Source of the DNA: Methanobacteriota archaeon
GTDB taxonomy: Archaea; Thermoplasmatota; Thermoplasmata; RBG-16-68-12
Length of the DNA stretch: 8,837 bases
NCBI GenBank assembly: GCA_005878635.1
Contig: VBLS01000133.1
Coordinates: 1 to 8,837, forward strand
Direction of reading: 5' to 3'
Part shown: piece by piece, positions 1-6,562 of the stretch
Numbering within the stretch: position 1 is the first letter of the stretch
How the letters are laid out: the number at the start of each line of letters is the position of its first letter
The notes under the pieces: generated by a model
Database searches by the model: none
Seen by the model: only the letters and a program-made list of their open reading frames with translations
Told to the model about the DNA's origin: nothing
Position numbers and translations under genes: made by a program

Positions 1-63
1 GACCCCCCTCAAGCTGCCAACCAGAGTGGTCGATCGCGGCGATCTGCGACTGGGTTCGAACGT

Positions 64-339
64 TCATCGCGGTAGATCCGGAGTCACTTCCACAGCTAGG
101 TTCTTTTGCCTGTTCCAGGCTGGTGGCGCCGCGAAAAACATCTCGCGAGTTTTCCAGGCACGCCTTAGCAATTCACGCAGCATCGCTACCGAGGGCGTGA
201 GGCGAACCGGTGTCATTCGTTGATGTGAGAGGAACTCTGCAAGAGACCGCCGTCGCACGGTCAAGAACCCTTTCACAAGCTGGCTCACGGTAATGTATCG
301 GTGCTCCCACGAAGCCGGGTGGCGGTCCGTGCGGCTCAA
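64..339 (-). CDS. Weak hypothetical ORF, possibly the tail of a decayed or longer gene
   Basis: I do not recognise this 91-residue frame. It would have to begin at a TTG (337-339) with no visible ribosome binding site and ends at TGA (64-66). The composition is protein-like: an aromatic/basic start (WEHRYITVSQLVKGFL), an arginine-rich middle and no low-complexity runs. The same frame stays open upstream to about 423, reading FCYYYDSINGFSHLARLL before the TTG, but holds no ATG, GTG or TTG there and crosses the promoter of the divergent gene at 407. That pattern fits the C-terminal remnant of a larger gene, or chance. An alternative on the plus strand (26-223) looks worse. If this ORF is not real, positions 1-406 contain no gene, and only the promoter near 365 stands out. 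Confidence 0.25.
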   Translation of the reverse strand: MSRTDRHPASWEHRYITVSQLVKGFLTVRRRSLAEFLSHQRMTPVRLTPSVAMLRELLRRAWKTREMFFAAPPAWNRQKNLAVEVTPDLPR

Positions 340-364
340 AAGTCTCGCGAGATGGGAAAAGCCA

Positions 365-370
365 TTTATA
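365..370 (+). promoter_or_regulatory. TATA-like box upstream of the nucleotidyltransferase gene
   Basis: The hexamer TTTATA sits in the most AT-rich stretch of the left end, 37-42 bases ahead of the ATG at 407. With the usual archaeal TATA-to-start spacing of about 26 bases, transcription would begin near 394 and give a leader of about a dozen bases. No Shine-Dalgarno motif precedes the ATG, which agrees with a very short leader. The call is by eye from one site. Confidence 0.35.
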
Positions 371-406
371 CTATCGTAATAGTAACAGAAGCGAGACCGC
401 GTCTCA

Positions 407-1342
407 ATGTTAGACCCATCCTTTCATGACCCGCACGCGCCAGGCAGTCTCGTAGTGCGCGCAGGCGAAACCCTAAAGATCATGCATCGGTGGGGGTACG
501 CTCCGCGAATCGAGGCCCTCTCCGCTCAGCTGTTGGGAGGACCGACGAACGCCGAGAATCTCAATCGCGAGCTGGAGGCACATCCAGACCTTGTAGTTCA
601 AGATGGGTTCGTGAGCCTGCGAGGGCAAGCAGATCTGATATCAAGATCGCGAAAGCGGGTCAAGACACACGAGAAGCTTGGAGTCGAGGCTCTGGTCGTT
701 GCCCGAACTTTCGCAAGAGACCTTGCGAGGTCATGTCCCGTAGTAAACTGCATCGCCCTCTCTGGATCTCTCGCGTCGGGCGGCTACGGCCCACAGGACG
801 ACATAGATTTCGACCTGATCGTCCAAGTGGGGACGAAATACCTTAGCTACCTCATCGCTCTCCTCGTCGGCCTCAAGTACAGCTGGAAGTATCGCCGCCG
901 CCGTCTCGACGAGGTGCACAGCACTCCGTTGTTCCCCAAAATCACCTGCGTCAACGTCGTTTGGCCCGAAGACCAAAGCCAACCTTTCGTCCGGCAAGAC
1001 GAACACATGGCTTTCGAGCTGCTTCGGTGCGAGCCCCTTTCCGGCGCTCAAGCATTCCGGTCTGTTCTGGATCGGAATCCCTGGATCGGCCAGTATTTTC
1101 CGCAAGCCTACAACCGTGAGTGGCCTATCGAGCTTCCTATTCCCCCGAACTTCTTGGGTCGCATTATAGCGGGAATTCACCGCAATTCTAGAATGGAGCG
1201 GCTCGCGGAGGCATCAAGTCGGACCATTGCATGGATCCTGTATCGATACGTCCAGCGCTCACGGCGTCGCAATTCGGAGGCGGTCGCGCACGTCGAGTTT
1301 CTTCGACGAGCAAAGTTTCCTTATGAAGTTTTCCAAGACTAA
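407..1342 (+). CDS. Nucleotidyltransferase-fold protein with N-terminal winged-helix-like domain
   Basis: A 311-residue soluble protein. Residues about 20-75 have the length and pattern of a winged helix: a helix with LKIMHRWGYAP, a second helix, then a short wing ending DGFVSLRG. Residues 119-138 carry the DNA polymerase beta-type nucleotidyltransferase signature, GS (120-121) followed by DDIDFDLIV (131-139), where D132/D134 or D134/D136 would bind the metals; a third acidic residue may lie in the strand around CVNVVWPED (181-189). The C-terminal third is arginine-rich and helical. Family knowledge says such proteins transfer a nucleotide to a small molecule, RNA or protein; which one is unknown here. 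ATG is chosen because it follows a TATA-like box and no better start exists. The gene ends 78 bases before the next start on the same strand, so the two may be co-transcribed. Confidence 0.82.
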   Translation: MLDPSFHDPHAPGSLVVRAGETLKIMHRWGYAPRIEALSAQLLGGPTNAENLNRELEAHPDLVVQDGFVSLRGQADLISRSRKRVKTHEKLGVEALVVARTFARDLARSCPVVNCIALSGSLASGGYGPQDDIDFDLIVQVGTKYLSYLIALLVGLKYSWKYRRRRLDEVHSTPLFPKITCVNVVWPEDQSQPFVRQDEHMAFELLRCEPLSGAQAFRSVLDRNPWIGQYFPQAYNREWPIELPIPPNFLGRIIAGIHRNSRMERLAEASSRTIAWILYRYVQRSRRRNSEAVAHVEFLRRAKFPYEVFQD

Positions 1343-1410
1343 AACGAGCCCGTGCGCTATCCGGCGAATTGGGGAAGCAAAGCTCGGCGCCTTTTCGGGG
1401 GAAACTTACG

Positions 1411-1415
1411 GGGAG
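1411..1415 (+). promoter_or_regulatory. Ribosome binding site that decides the start of the zinc-ribbon methyltransferase
   Basis: GGGAG lies five bases ahead of the ATG at 1421. It is the clearest Shine-Dalgarno-like site in the window and argues against the longer GTG start at 1352, which has none. Confidence 0.45.
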
Positions 1416-1420
1416 AAAAT

Positions 1421-2332
1421 ATGGCCCCAGGGGATATTCAGGAGCGGATGGACCGGGAACTCAGTGGGAATGGAATGAGCCGAATCCGTAACGAGTTGAC
1501 GGCTCTCAGTGCCGAGATGGACACCCTTGACCTTCCCTGCCCCGGGTGCGATGGTGATCCTTTCCTTCCCGTCGTCATCCGGAATAACTTCCGAATCGTA
1601 CGGTGCCGAGCCTGTAGGTCGCTATATGCGCGACCGCGACCCATTGAGGCGCAACTTGCTCGCATCTACGAAAAGTTCCCGCAACTAAGTAACGGTCGGG
1701 AAGGTCAGGTAAACGACGATCCTGAGGATGGAGCCAGGGAGGCAAAGGACCGCCTATCGCGCCTCTTGCAGTTCGTAAGGACGGGGCACCTCCTCGACAT
1801 CGGCTGTGGCAAGGGAGATTTTCTGAGCGCAGCTTCGCGCATTTTCGTTGTCCAGGGAGTGGACGTGGCGCCTCGTTTGCGCCAAGAAGCTCGGGGCCTT
1901 CCGGTCTTCAAAGGGCAGCTAGAGGAAGCGGCCTTTCCTCAGGCATCGTTCGATGTGGTGACTGCAGTCGAGGTTTTCGAGCACTTGTTCGCCCCCCAAA
2001 GAACCCTTCGAGAAATCCACCGCATCCTGAAGCCGAACGGAGTCCTCCTGTTCCAAACCGGCGACGCTGATTCCTTCCTTGCCCGTCTTAACCCGAACAC
2101 CTGGACGTATCTCGAACCGCCTGTTCACCTGAACGTATTCAGCCGAAAGGCTCTGCAGGACCTTGCGGAAAAGATCGGTTTCAAGCCCCTTTACAGTTGG
2201 AGCTTCGACCGGGCGCCACAGAAACTTCCAATTCTCGGGGGGCGTAGGTCCTCGACCGCTTTCCGACCTCTCCTGGATCTTGCGGCACGCCAAGGCATCA
2301 TTGGCGCAACGTTCGTTTGGCGAAAAGGGTAG
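1421..2332 (+). CDS. Class I SAM-dependent methyltransferase with N-terminal zinc ribbon
   Basis: A 303-residue protein from the ATG at 1421. A four-cysteine zinc ribbon comes first: C40-x2-C43 and C62-x2-C65 within LPCPGCDG and VRCRACRSLYARPRP. A short linker leads into a class I methyltransferase fold: the glycine-rich SAM loop LLDIGCGKGDF (124-134), the acidic end of strand 2 in GVDVAP (D148), FDVVTAVEVFEHL (177-189), and the helix-strand RILKPNGVLLFQTGD (201-215). The later segment PPVHLNVFSRKAL is typical of the Methyltransf_11/23 group. Enzymes with this ribbon-plus-methyltransferase layout are common in sugar and glycan biosynthesis clusters, where they methylate sugars or related small molecules; the substrate here is unknown. 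It follows the nucleotidyltransferase gene on the same strand and converges on the gene ending at 2384. The frame also allows a GTG start at 1352 (326 residues), which I consider less likely. Confidence 0.88.
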   Translation: MAPGDIQERMDRELSGNGMSRIRNELTALSAEMDTLDLPCPGCDGDPFLPVVIRNNFRIVRCRACRSLYARPRPIEAQLARIYEKFPQLSNGREGQVNDDPEDGAREAKDRLSRLLQFVRTGHLLDIGCGKGDFLSAASRIFVVQGVDVAPRLRQEARGLPVFKGQLEEAAFPQASFDVVTAVEVFEHLFAPQRTLREIHRILKPNGVLLFQTGDADSFLARLNPNTWTYLEPPVHLNVFSRKALQDLAEKIGFKPLYSWSFDRAPQKLPILGGRRSSTAFRPLLDLAARQGIIGATFVWRKG

Positions 2333-2383
2333 CGACCGTCGGCCGTCCGAACTTCACGCCCGTTGTGGCGCCATCGTTCATTT

Positions 2384-3214
2384 CTAATCTCTGATTTTCC
2401 GAAAGATAGTTAGCGAAAACAGGCCCAAGTTCGAGAATGGAAATCGGTCTTCGAGACGTTTCTCGAACCGATCAATCGCGCGAGCGGCCCACCACATGCC
2501 CTCGCCAGGTTCTTTCCTAGGCCGAGGAGGCGGATAGAGAAAGTGGATTCCCAGCGACCGTTCGAAAGCGAACTGGGGCTCCAAGATGCGGGCAAACTCG
2601 CCCGGCGTGTAGAGGAAACTGTTAATCCGCTCATCCCCCACACCTACGCGCGTCTTTACGAAACGCTTCGCCAGTTTACGATATCCGTCGAACCGCAGGG
2701 CGAGAGGGCCGATCAAGAGTTCGTACAGGACCGTGGGGTTTAGCAAACCAACGATCAAGGCGCCGTGGGGCTTCAGTAATGAGGAGACCGAATCTTTGAA
2801 TTGATCGATCCGCGGCTCAAGGTTAAGAGTGCCGTAAACGGAATACGCGGTGTCAAAAAGGCCGATCCCTGCAGATTCTAACGAATGAAGGTCGCTTGCG
2901 CGCGCCACCTCGAATCGAGTCCGGTCCGTCAGGCGCTGCCGCTTCGCCTTGGCTCGAGCGAGTTCAATCATCTTAGGCGACAGGTCTACTCCCACCACCC
3001 GAAAGCCGCGAGCGGCCAGGAGCAGAGCCTCAGAACCCGTGTAACACCCGACGTCGAGAAGCGAGCCAGTCGGAGGACTCAACCGAGTAATCAATTCCAC
3101 GGCGATTGTCTTCGCGTGCCTGCTAACCAGAGTTCGACCAATCGTCTCGTCGTAGTCCGTCGCCATCCGATCGTACACGGATTGTACATCTGCATAGTGT
3201 GCTCGAATATCCAT
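2384..3214 (-). CDS. Class I SAM-dependent methyltransferase
   Basis: A 276-residue protein when started at the ATG at 3214. It opens with the helix VYDRMATDYDE (13-23), usual just before a class I methyltransferase core. The SAM loop is LLDVGCYTGSE (52-62), strand 2 ends in GVDLSP (D77), and a motif-II-like segment LFDTAYSVYGTLN lies at about 119-131, followed by LLKPHGALIVGLLNP (146-160). The remaining 115 residues form a C-terminal extension rich in aromatic and basic residues (YPPPRPRKEPGEG, MWWAARAIDRF) that may shape the substrate site or touch a membrane. The frame extends upstream to 3325, but those extra 37 residues look non-structural and would overlap the neighbouring gene by 14 bases. 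The ATG at 3214 also stands about 34 bases downstream of a TATA-like box, so it is preferred. The methyl acceptor is unknown. Confidence 0.87.
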   Translation of the reverse strand: MDIRAHYADVQSVYDRMATDYDETIGRTLVSRHAKTIAVELITRLSPPTGSLLDVGCYTGSEALLLAARGFRVVGVDLSPKMIELARAKAKRQRLTDRTRFEVARASDLHSLESAGIGLFDTAYSVYGTLNLEPRIDQFKDSVSSLLKPHGALIVGLLNPTVLYELLIGPLALRFDGYRKLAKRFVKTRVGVGDERINSFLYTPGEFARILEPQFAFERSLGIHFLYPPPRPRKEPGEGMWWAARAIDRFEKRLEDRFPFSNLGLFSLTIFRKIRD

Positions 3215-3244
3215 GGCAGTTCTCGTGGATGATTCGTCCGGGGG

Positions 3245-3251
3245 AATATTA
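3245..3251 (-). promoter_or_regulatory. TATA-like box upstream of the methyltransferase starting at 3214
   Basis: On the minus strand this reads TAATATT, an AT-only run inside an otherwise GC-rich 97-base gap, preceded by a purine-rich GGGAAAAGGG that could serve as the TFB recognition element. Its centre is about 34 bases from the ATG, giving a leader of under ten bases. It suggests that this gene has its own promoter although it lies directly behind another minus-strand gene. Confidence 0.35.
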
Positions 3252-3311
3252 GCCCTTTTCCCGGTTTCGCGTGGTAGCTCGTGATCGGTTCCAGGAAAGC
3301 CCAGAGTCGAA

Positions 3312-4061
3312 TCAGTCGCGATCAAGGATTTGGATCACGCTCCGCGCCCACGGGATGGCGGCAGCCACCGTTTGCGGCAGAATCGATGTCACTCCGAGGA
3401 CGCCGGAAGACATCCATCGGGGACGCTGCCAACCGCGGCGCCTCAACTCCCGTCGCAGGCGGAGGGGCGAGTATGGATGAAGGTAATCGTCCCACAACCT
3501 CAGCCGCAGAAGCGCGAAGAGGCTGTACGGAGAAGTCGTTCGGATCACGAGGCGACCTCGTGCCTTTGCGACTCGCGTAATTTCGTCGAGGAAGTTGGGG
3601 ATTGACGACATCGGTATGTGCTCCGCGATCCCTATCGCGAGGATCGTGTCGAAGGACTTGTCCTTGAACGGTAGGTTGAGCGCGGAGCCAACTATCGCGG
3701 TCTTGATCTTACCCAAGTCCCTTCCACGGAGCAGCCATTTCCTTCCGAGATCCAAACTGACAGTCGAGCGGCTCAACTCTGAGAAGCGGCCAAAGTTGGC
3801 CCCTACGTCTAGCACGGTCCCGTGGACCCAACTCCGGACTGCAATGAGTTCGCCTCGGTAGAGGGGCTGTTGCGTTATGATTTCGTAGTTGCTGAAATCC
3901 GGCAAATCGTTCGAGGTTGGCGTCCCGATCGAACCTCGATGACCGGCCAAAACTTGAACTACCGTCCGTAGTCCTCCATCGCCGTCCCAGGCTACCTGGG
4001 ACTCGGGCATCAATCTTTTCCACGAGCCAGGAAACGAGGGCCATCGGCTGACCGAAATCAT
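3312..4061 (-). CDS. Class I SAM-dependent methyltransferase, uncertain N-terminus
   Basis: A 249-residue frame from the ATG at 4061. The catalytic core is clear: SAM loop VLDVGANFGRF (83-93), strand-2 acidic residue in VSLDLG (D104), a Methyltransf_11-like stretch SALNLPFKDKSFDTI (126-140), EHIP (147-150), and GRLVIRTTSPYSLFALL (169-185). After the core comes an arginine-rich tail with DDYLHPYSPLRLRRELRRRGW. The first 50 or so residues look poor for a protein start. ATG 4010 is an alternative, and an overlapping frame beginning at ATG 4044 reads MALVSWLVEKIDARVPGSLG, which looks better than the assigned one, so an indel near 3955-3990 may have displaced the true N-terminus. The gene lies just upstream of the methyltransferase at 2384-3214 on the same strand and is divergent from the membrane methyltransferase at 4087. 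The substrate is unknown. Confidence 0.8.
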   Translation of the reverse strand: MISVSRWPSFPGSWKRLMPESQVAWDGDGGLRTVVQVLAGHRGSIGTPTSNDLPDFSNYEIITQQPLYRGELIAVRSWVHGTVLDVGANFGRFSELSRSTVSLDLGRKWLLRGRDLGKIKTAIVGSALNLPFKDKSFDTILAIGIAEHIPMSSIPNFLDEITRVAKARGRLVIRTTSPYSLFALLRLRLWDDYLHPYSPLRLRRELRRRGWQRPRWMSSGVLGVTSILPQTVAAAIPWARSVIQILDRD

Positions 4062-4086
4062 TCAGACCAGAAAGGGCATTTGCAGG

Positions 4087-4704
4087 ATGAATGGTGTCAG
4101 ACTCCGTCCCCGGGACGTTTTCATGACGCAACCGCCCTCCTTGCGCTCCCTCCTCTCCGGCATCGCCCGGGTTGCCGACACTCTGGCGGGAATCGTAATC
4201 CTCGGTGTGGCTCTCGACCATCTCTTCGCGCTTCCCCTCCCCGGATGGGGAAGTTGGAGGTTGTGGGGCCTTGTGCCGCTTTCTCTGGGTGTATGGCTCG
4301 AGGCTTCCGCGACTCACGCGTTCTGGACTCATGGGCACGGGACTCCCAACCCCGAATCGCATCCCGCCAGATTGGTCGTGGAAGGCCCGTACTCCTGGTC
4401 TCGTCATCCCCTCTATTTGGCACGCCACCTGATGCTTTTCGGATCCGCCTGCATTTTGGCCTCACCGGCCACCGCCGTCCTGACGCTGCTCCTGTACTTG
4501 GTTGTTGAATTCGTCTTGATCCCGCGGGAGGAGGCCCGCCTGGCGGGCCGATTTGCCGCAGAGTACGAGGCGTACCGCCGGCGAGTATCCAAATGGGTGA
4601 CGATCAGGCGCCACCAGGTGGTTAGCTCCTCTGGAAGGATTCCTCCCGAAACGTCGGATCCTCCAAAGACTCATTTTATCGGCCACAGGAAGAGGCGTTC
4701 CTGA
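4087..4704 (+). CDS. Isoprenylcysteine carboxyl methyltransferase / phospholipid methyltransferase family membrane protein
   Basis: A 205-residue integral membrane methyltransferase. Hydrophobic segments fall at about 30-49, 58-76 and 115-147, the last long enough for a helical hairpin. The family signature is complete: GTPNP (85-89), LVVEGPYSWSRHPLYLARHL (96-115) with the SAM/substrate-binding R106-H107-P108, then the conserved acidic pair E148-E149 and the tail EYEAYRRRVSKW (159-170). Members methylate prenylcysteine carboxyls, phospholipid head groups or other membrane-embedded small molecules; bacterial and archaeal members mostly lack an assigned substrate. ATG 4123 (MTQPPSL) is an equally possible start and would shorten the protein by 12 residues. 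The last 30 residues are polar and probably disordered. It is the only plus-strand gene in the middle of the window, flanked on both sides by minus-strand methyltransferases. Confidence 0.88.
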   Translation: MNGVRLRPRDVFMTQPPSLRSLLSGIARVADTLAGIVILGVALDHLFALPLPGWGSWRLWGLVPLSLGVWLEASATHAFWTHGHGTPNPESHPARLVVEGPYSWSRHPLYLARHLMLFGSACILASPATAVLTLLLYLVVEFVLIPREEARLAGRFAAEYEAYRRRVSKWVTIRRHQVVSSSGRIPPETSDPPKTHFIGHRKRRS

Positions 4705-4749
4705 GGAACAAATCGCAGTGAATTCTCCCGCGCTAACCGATGAGAGAAC

Positions 4750-5634
4750 TTACGATCCCGAACGTGCTACGTAGATCGGAAATGAGGCCAGGTTCATCCC
4801 GAGAATCCTTCCCTCAATCCATCGGCTTACCCGAAACCTGAATCCGTAGTTGGGATCGTGTCGCCTTAAGTCGACAAAATACTCGTCCATGGTCGCTTCG
4901 AGGTCCTCCCGAACGAAGTGGCTGTACTGAGACAGGAGAGAATCGTTCCCCAAGTTTTGAATTCGTTTTCGAAAGTCCCCTGCAGCCCTGGAAGAGCTCG
5001 TCGCATCGGCGTGAACCGGGGAATTCATCAGGATGAAGGTACCATCCGGCCGCAAGACCCGCTTCGCCTCGGCCAGGGCATGACCGACGTTGGACATGTA
5101 GTGCAGCGAGGCGTTACAGATCGCAACATCCACGCAGGTCGATTGGATCGGCCATCGATCAAGCGTCCCGACCGCCCTCTCGAAGCGCAGCGATGAATCC
5201 TTGAAAGCCGACGCACCACCAAGTCCCACATCGTCGTCCCAAGAGGCGTCCGTGGCGAAGCACCGGAAGCCTGCCTCCGATAACCGATACGAGAGCCACC
5301 CATTGCCGGCTCCGATGTCGACGACCTTCCGCTCCTTCGCGGGGCCCAACACTTCCAAGAGTTTTCGGAAACTCACCGCCTTTTGTCTCCAAGCAGAATT
5401 TCCGACGAACGGCAGGGATGGGATGAGCTCCCGAGGTGCGGCCCATCTCGTTTTCTTCCAAGCTGCGGCAAAGGCCTGCGCCCTATCTACGACCTCCTCT
5501 TGCTCAGGACGAACGAGAATTACGAGGTCGCGAATGCGCCGGAAGGAGCGGCCTTCAGCCGGGCACGTCACGGCATCACCATCAAGAGAGAGGCGTGACA
5601 AGCAAACCGGGCATGCCCAGACGCTTAGATCCAT
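4750..5634 (-). CDS. Class I SAM-dependent methyltransferase with N-terminal Trm112-like zinc knuckle
   Basis: A 294-residue protein from the ATG at 5634. Residues 5-41 resemble the Trm112/YcaR-type knuckle often fused to methyltransferases: WACPVC (C8, C11), then TCPAEG (C24) followed by FRRIRDLVILV. The fourth metal ligand, usually a second cysteine or histidine after C24, is absent, so zinc binding may be weak or lost. The methyltransferase core starts at about 100: SAM loop VVDIGAGNGWLSYRL (104-118), strand-2 end ATDAS (D129), VDVAICNASLHYM (168-180) and RVLRPDGTFILMNSPVH (192-208). The last 70 residues are a variable cap (SQYSHFVREDLEATMDEYF). The frame reaches a TTG at 5697 (315 residues), but the knuckle normally sits at the extreme N-terminus, which favours 5634. 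The gap behind it, to about 5754, holds nothing I can identify. The substrate is unknown. Confidence 0.86.
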   Translation of the reverse strand: MDLSVWACPVCLSRLSLDGDAVTCPAEGRSFRRIRDLVILVRPEQEEVVDRAQAFAAAWKKTRWAAPRELIPSLPFVGNSAWRQKAVSFRKLLEVLGPAKERKVVDIGAGNGWLSYRLSEAGFRCFATDASWDDDVGLGGASAFKDSSLRFERAVGTLDRWPIQSTCVDVAICNASLHYMSNVGHALAEAKRVLRPDGTFILMNSPVHADATSSSRAAGDFRKRIQNLGNDSLLSQYSHFVREDLEATMDEYFVDLRRHDPNYGFRFRVSRWIEGRILGMNLASFPIYVARSGS

Positions 5635-5754
5635 CGACCAATCGACTCCGTCAGCGGCTGCACGGTGGCGGGTTTCGGTGTCTTGGACAAACGGCAAGAA
5701 AACAATCTGGTTATCGCACTCCGCTTCGCTGAGACGTTCTGGCCGAATGTTACA

Positions 5755-5893
5755 TCACGCAATCGTGGTCCTCTCGATGCTAAGATCGCGATGAATCGTG
5801 TGCAGTATCCCTTTAGGAATAGGATCGGCTTTCATGGCGAGGATTGGCTCGGAGGCCGCCACAATCATCTCCCCAAACGTATCGATGTATATC
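5755..5893 (-). pseudogene. Displaced C-terminal part of the glutamine amidotransferase
   Basis: This stretch, read one base out of phase with the gene above, gives YIDTFGEMIVAASEPI followed by a short polar tail and TGA at 5755-5757. The pattern 'aromatic strand, then VASEP' is the normal ending of YafJ/GATase_4 proteins, so this is the missing C-terminus rather than a separate gene. Joining it to GYYT of the main frame needs the loss of one base somewhere between about 5887 and 5902. Confidence 0.7.
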
Positions 5894-6511
5894 GGTGTAA
5901 TACCCTGCGTTCGTCCGGAAGTCACGATAGATGTGAAGGGCCTCCCCATCGGAGAGCATCAAGTTCAAACTGGTGAATCCACCGTATTTGGCAATGGCGA
6001 CCTCCCGAGCGGACCGAACAGCCTCCGCTACGTCCCTGTGAGCGCTTCCCGGTAGCCCGTCCAGGATCAGCCCGAAAATCACCTGTGAATCGATTTTATC
6101 TGGAATTCCAGTGCTGCCCACGAGGGATCCGTTATGTTGGAATGCCCATGTCCGACCAGTCCGCTCCTCGACGAACGGATGTGCGAACTTCTCCTGGATG
6201 GTGCCCTCACCGCCCGCTCGTCGCAGGTGTCCGAGCACGATCATGGTGTTGCCCGGAGCTCGCTCGAGGTTAAGCTTTGCAATCTTCCAAGCTGAACCGT
6301 AGTACTTCAATGCGTCAGCGGCACAGCCGGCATCCCGGACATGGATTTTCAGCGATCCGTTCAGAAAGCAAGCGAGGCCCCAGCCATCCTTGTGCCCCCG
6401 CTCGTCCGGCACCCCAATGGGGCACATCCCCGTCTTGGCCAAGTCCGCGAACTCCTCGAAAAGATCGTAGTAGACGGGACCTCGGCTGACGACCCCCATC
6501 ATGCGGCACAT
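5813..6511 (-). CDS. Class II glutamine amidotransferase (GATase_4/YafJ-like), frameshifted near its 3' end
   Basis: The frame gives 232 residues. It begins MCRMMG, placing Cys2 as the N-terminal nucleophile exposed when Met1 is removed, as in all Ntn-type class II amidotransferases. Further family landmarks are HKDGWGLA (40-47), GHLRRAG (94-100) with the glutamine-binding arginine, AHPF (110-113), FQHNG (125-129) and KIDSQVIFG (139-147). This domain releases ammonia from glutamine or hydrolyses gamma-glutamyl bonds; stand-alone members such as YafJ lack a known acceptor, and yeast DUG3 works in glutathione breakdown. After GYYTD (203-207) the frame turns into non-family sequence and stops at 5813, whereas the expected ending continues in another frame to 5755. 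With one base removed the protein would have about 251 residues, close to the 255 of E. coli YafJ. A TATA-like box precedes the start. The gene lies 51 bases after the end of the membrane protein gene. Confidence 0.85.
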   Translation of the reverse strand: MCRMMGVVSRGPVYYDLFEEFADLAKTGMCPIGVPDERGHKDGWGLACFLNGSLKIHVRDAGCAADALKYYGSAWKIAKLNLERAPGNTMIVLGHLRRAGGEGTIQEKFAHPFVEERTGRTWAFQHNGSLVGSTGIPDKIDSQVIFGLILDGLPGSAHRDVAEAVRSAREVAIAKYGGFTSLNLMLSDGEALHIYRDFRTNAGYYTDIHRYVWGDDCGGLRANPRHESRSYS

Positions 6512-6532
6512 CCGGAGACGGAAGTAGCCAGG

Positions 6533-6539
6533 AATATTT
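6533..6539 (-). promoter_or_regulatory. TATA-like box of the glutamine amidotransferase gene
   Basis: On the minus strand the sequence is CAAATATTCC, with the AT-only core centred about 25 bases ahead of the ATG at 6511. That is the archaeal TATA-to-transcription-start distance, so the transcript would be leaderless. This agrees with the absence of a Shine-Dalgarno motif. It also implies that the gene can be transcribed separately from the membrane protein gene ending only 51 bases upstream. Confidence 0.42.
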
Positions 6540-6562
6540 GAACGTCTCCCGCTCCGGGAGAG

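Noticed and set aside
46..70. TTCGAAC resembling a tRNA T-loop
   Set aside because: The five bases on either side (CTGGG and GTTCA) do not pair, and no anticodon or acceptor stem is recognisable around it.
731..1180. Minus-strand ORF of 149 residues opposite the nucleotidyltransferase gene
   Set aside because: It is antisense to the GS...DxD catalytic core, shows no recognisable domain and has shadow-like composition.
1352..1420. GTG start at 1352 for the zinc-ribbon methyltransferase
   Set aside because: It has no ribosome binding site, and the added 23 residues look like translated leader; the ATG at 1421 has GGGAG at good spacing.
2377..2398. T-rich stretch between the convergent genes as an archaeal oligo-T terminator
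   Set aside because: The T runs are only three to four bases long and interrupted, no hairpin is visible, and part of the stretch is inside the opposite gene.
3709..4428. Minus-strand ORF of 239 residues as a gene of its own
   Set aside because: Its 5' half is antisense to the membrane methyltransferase and its 3' half runs out of phase over a clear SAM-binding core. Only the short stretch after 4044 looks protein-like, and that is reported as a possible frame break.
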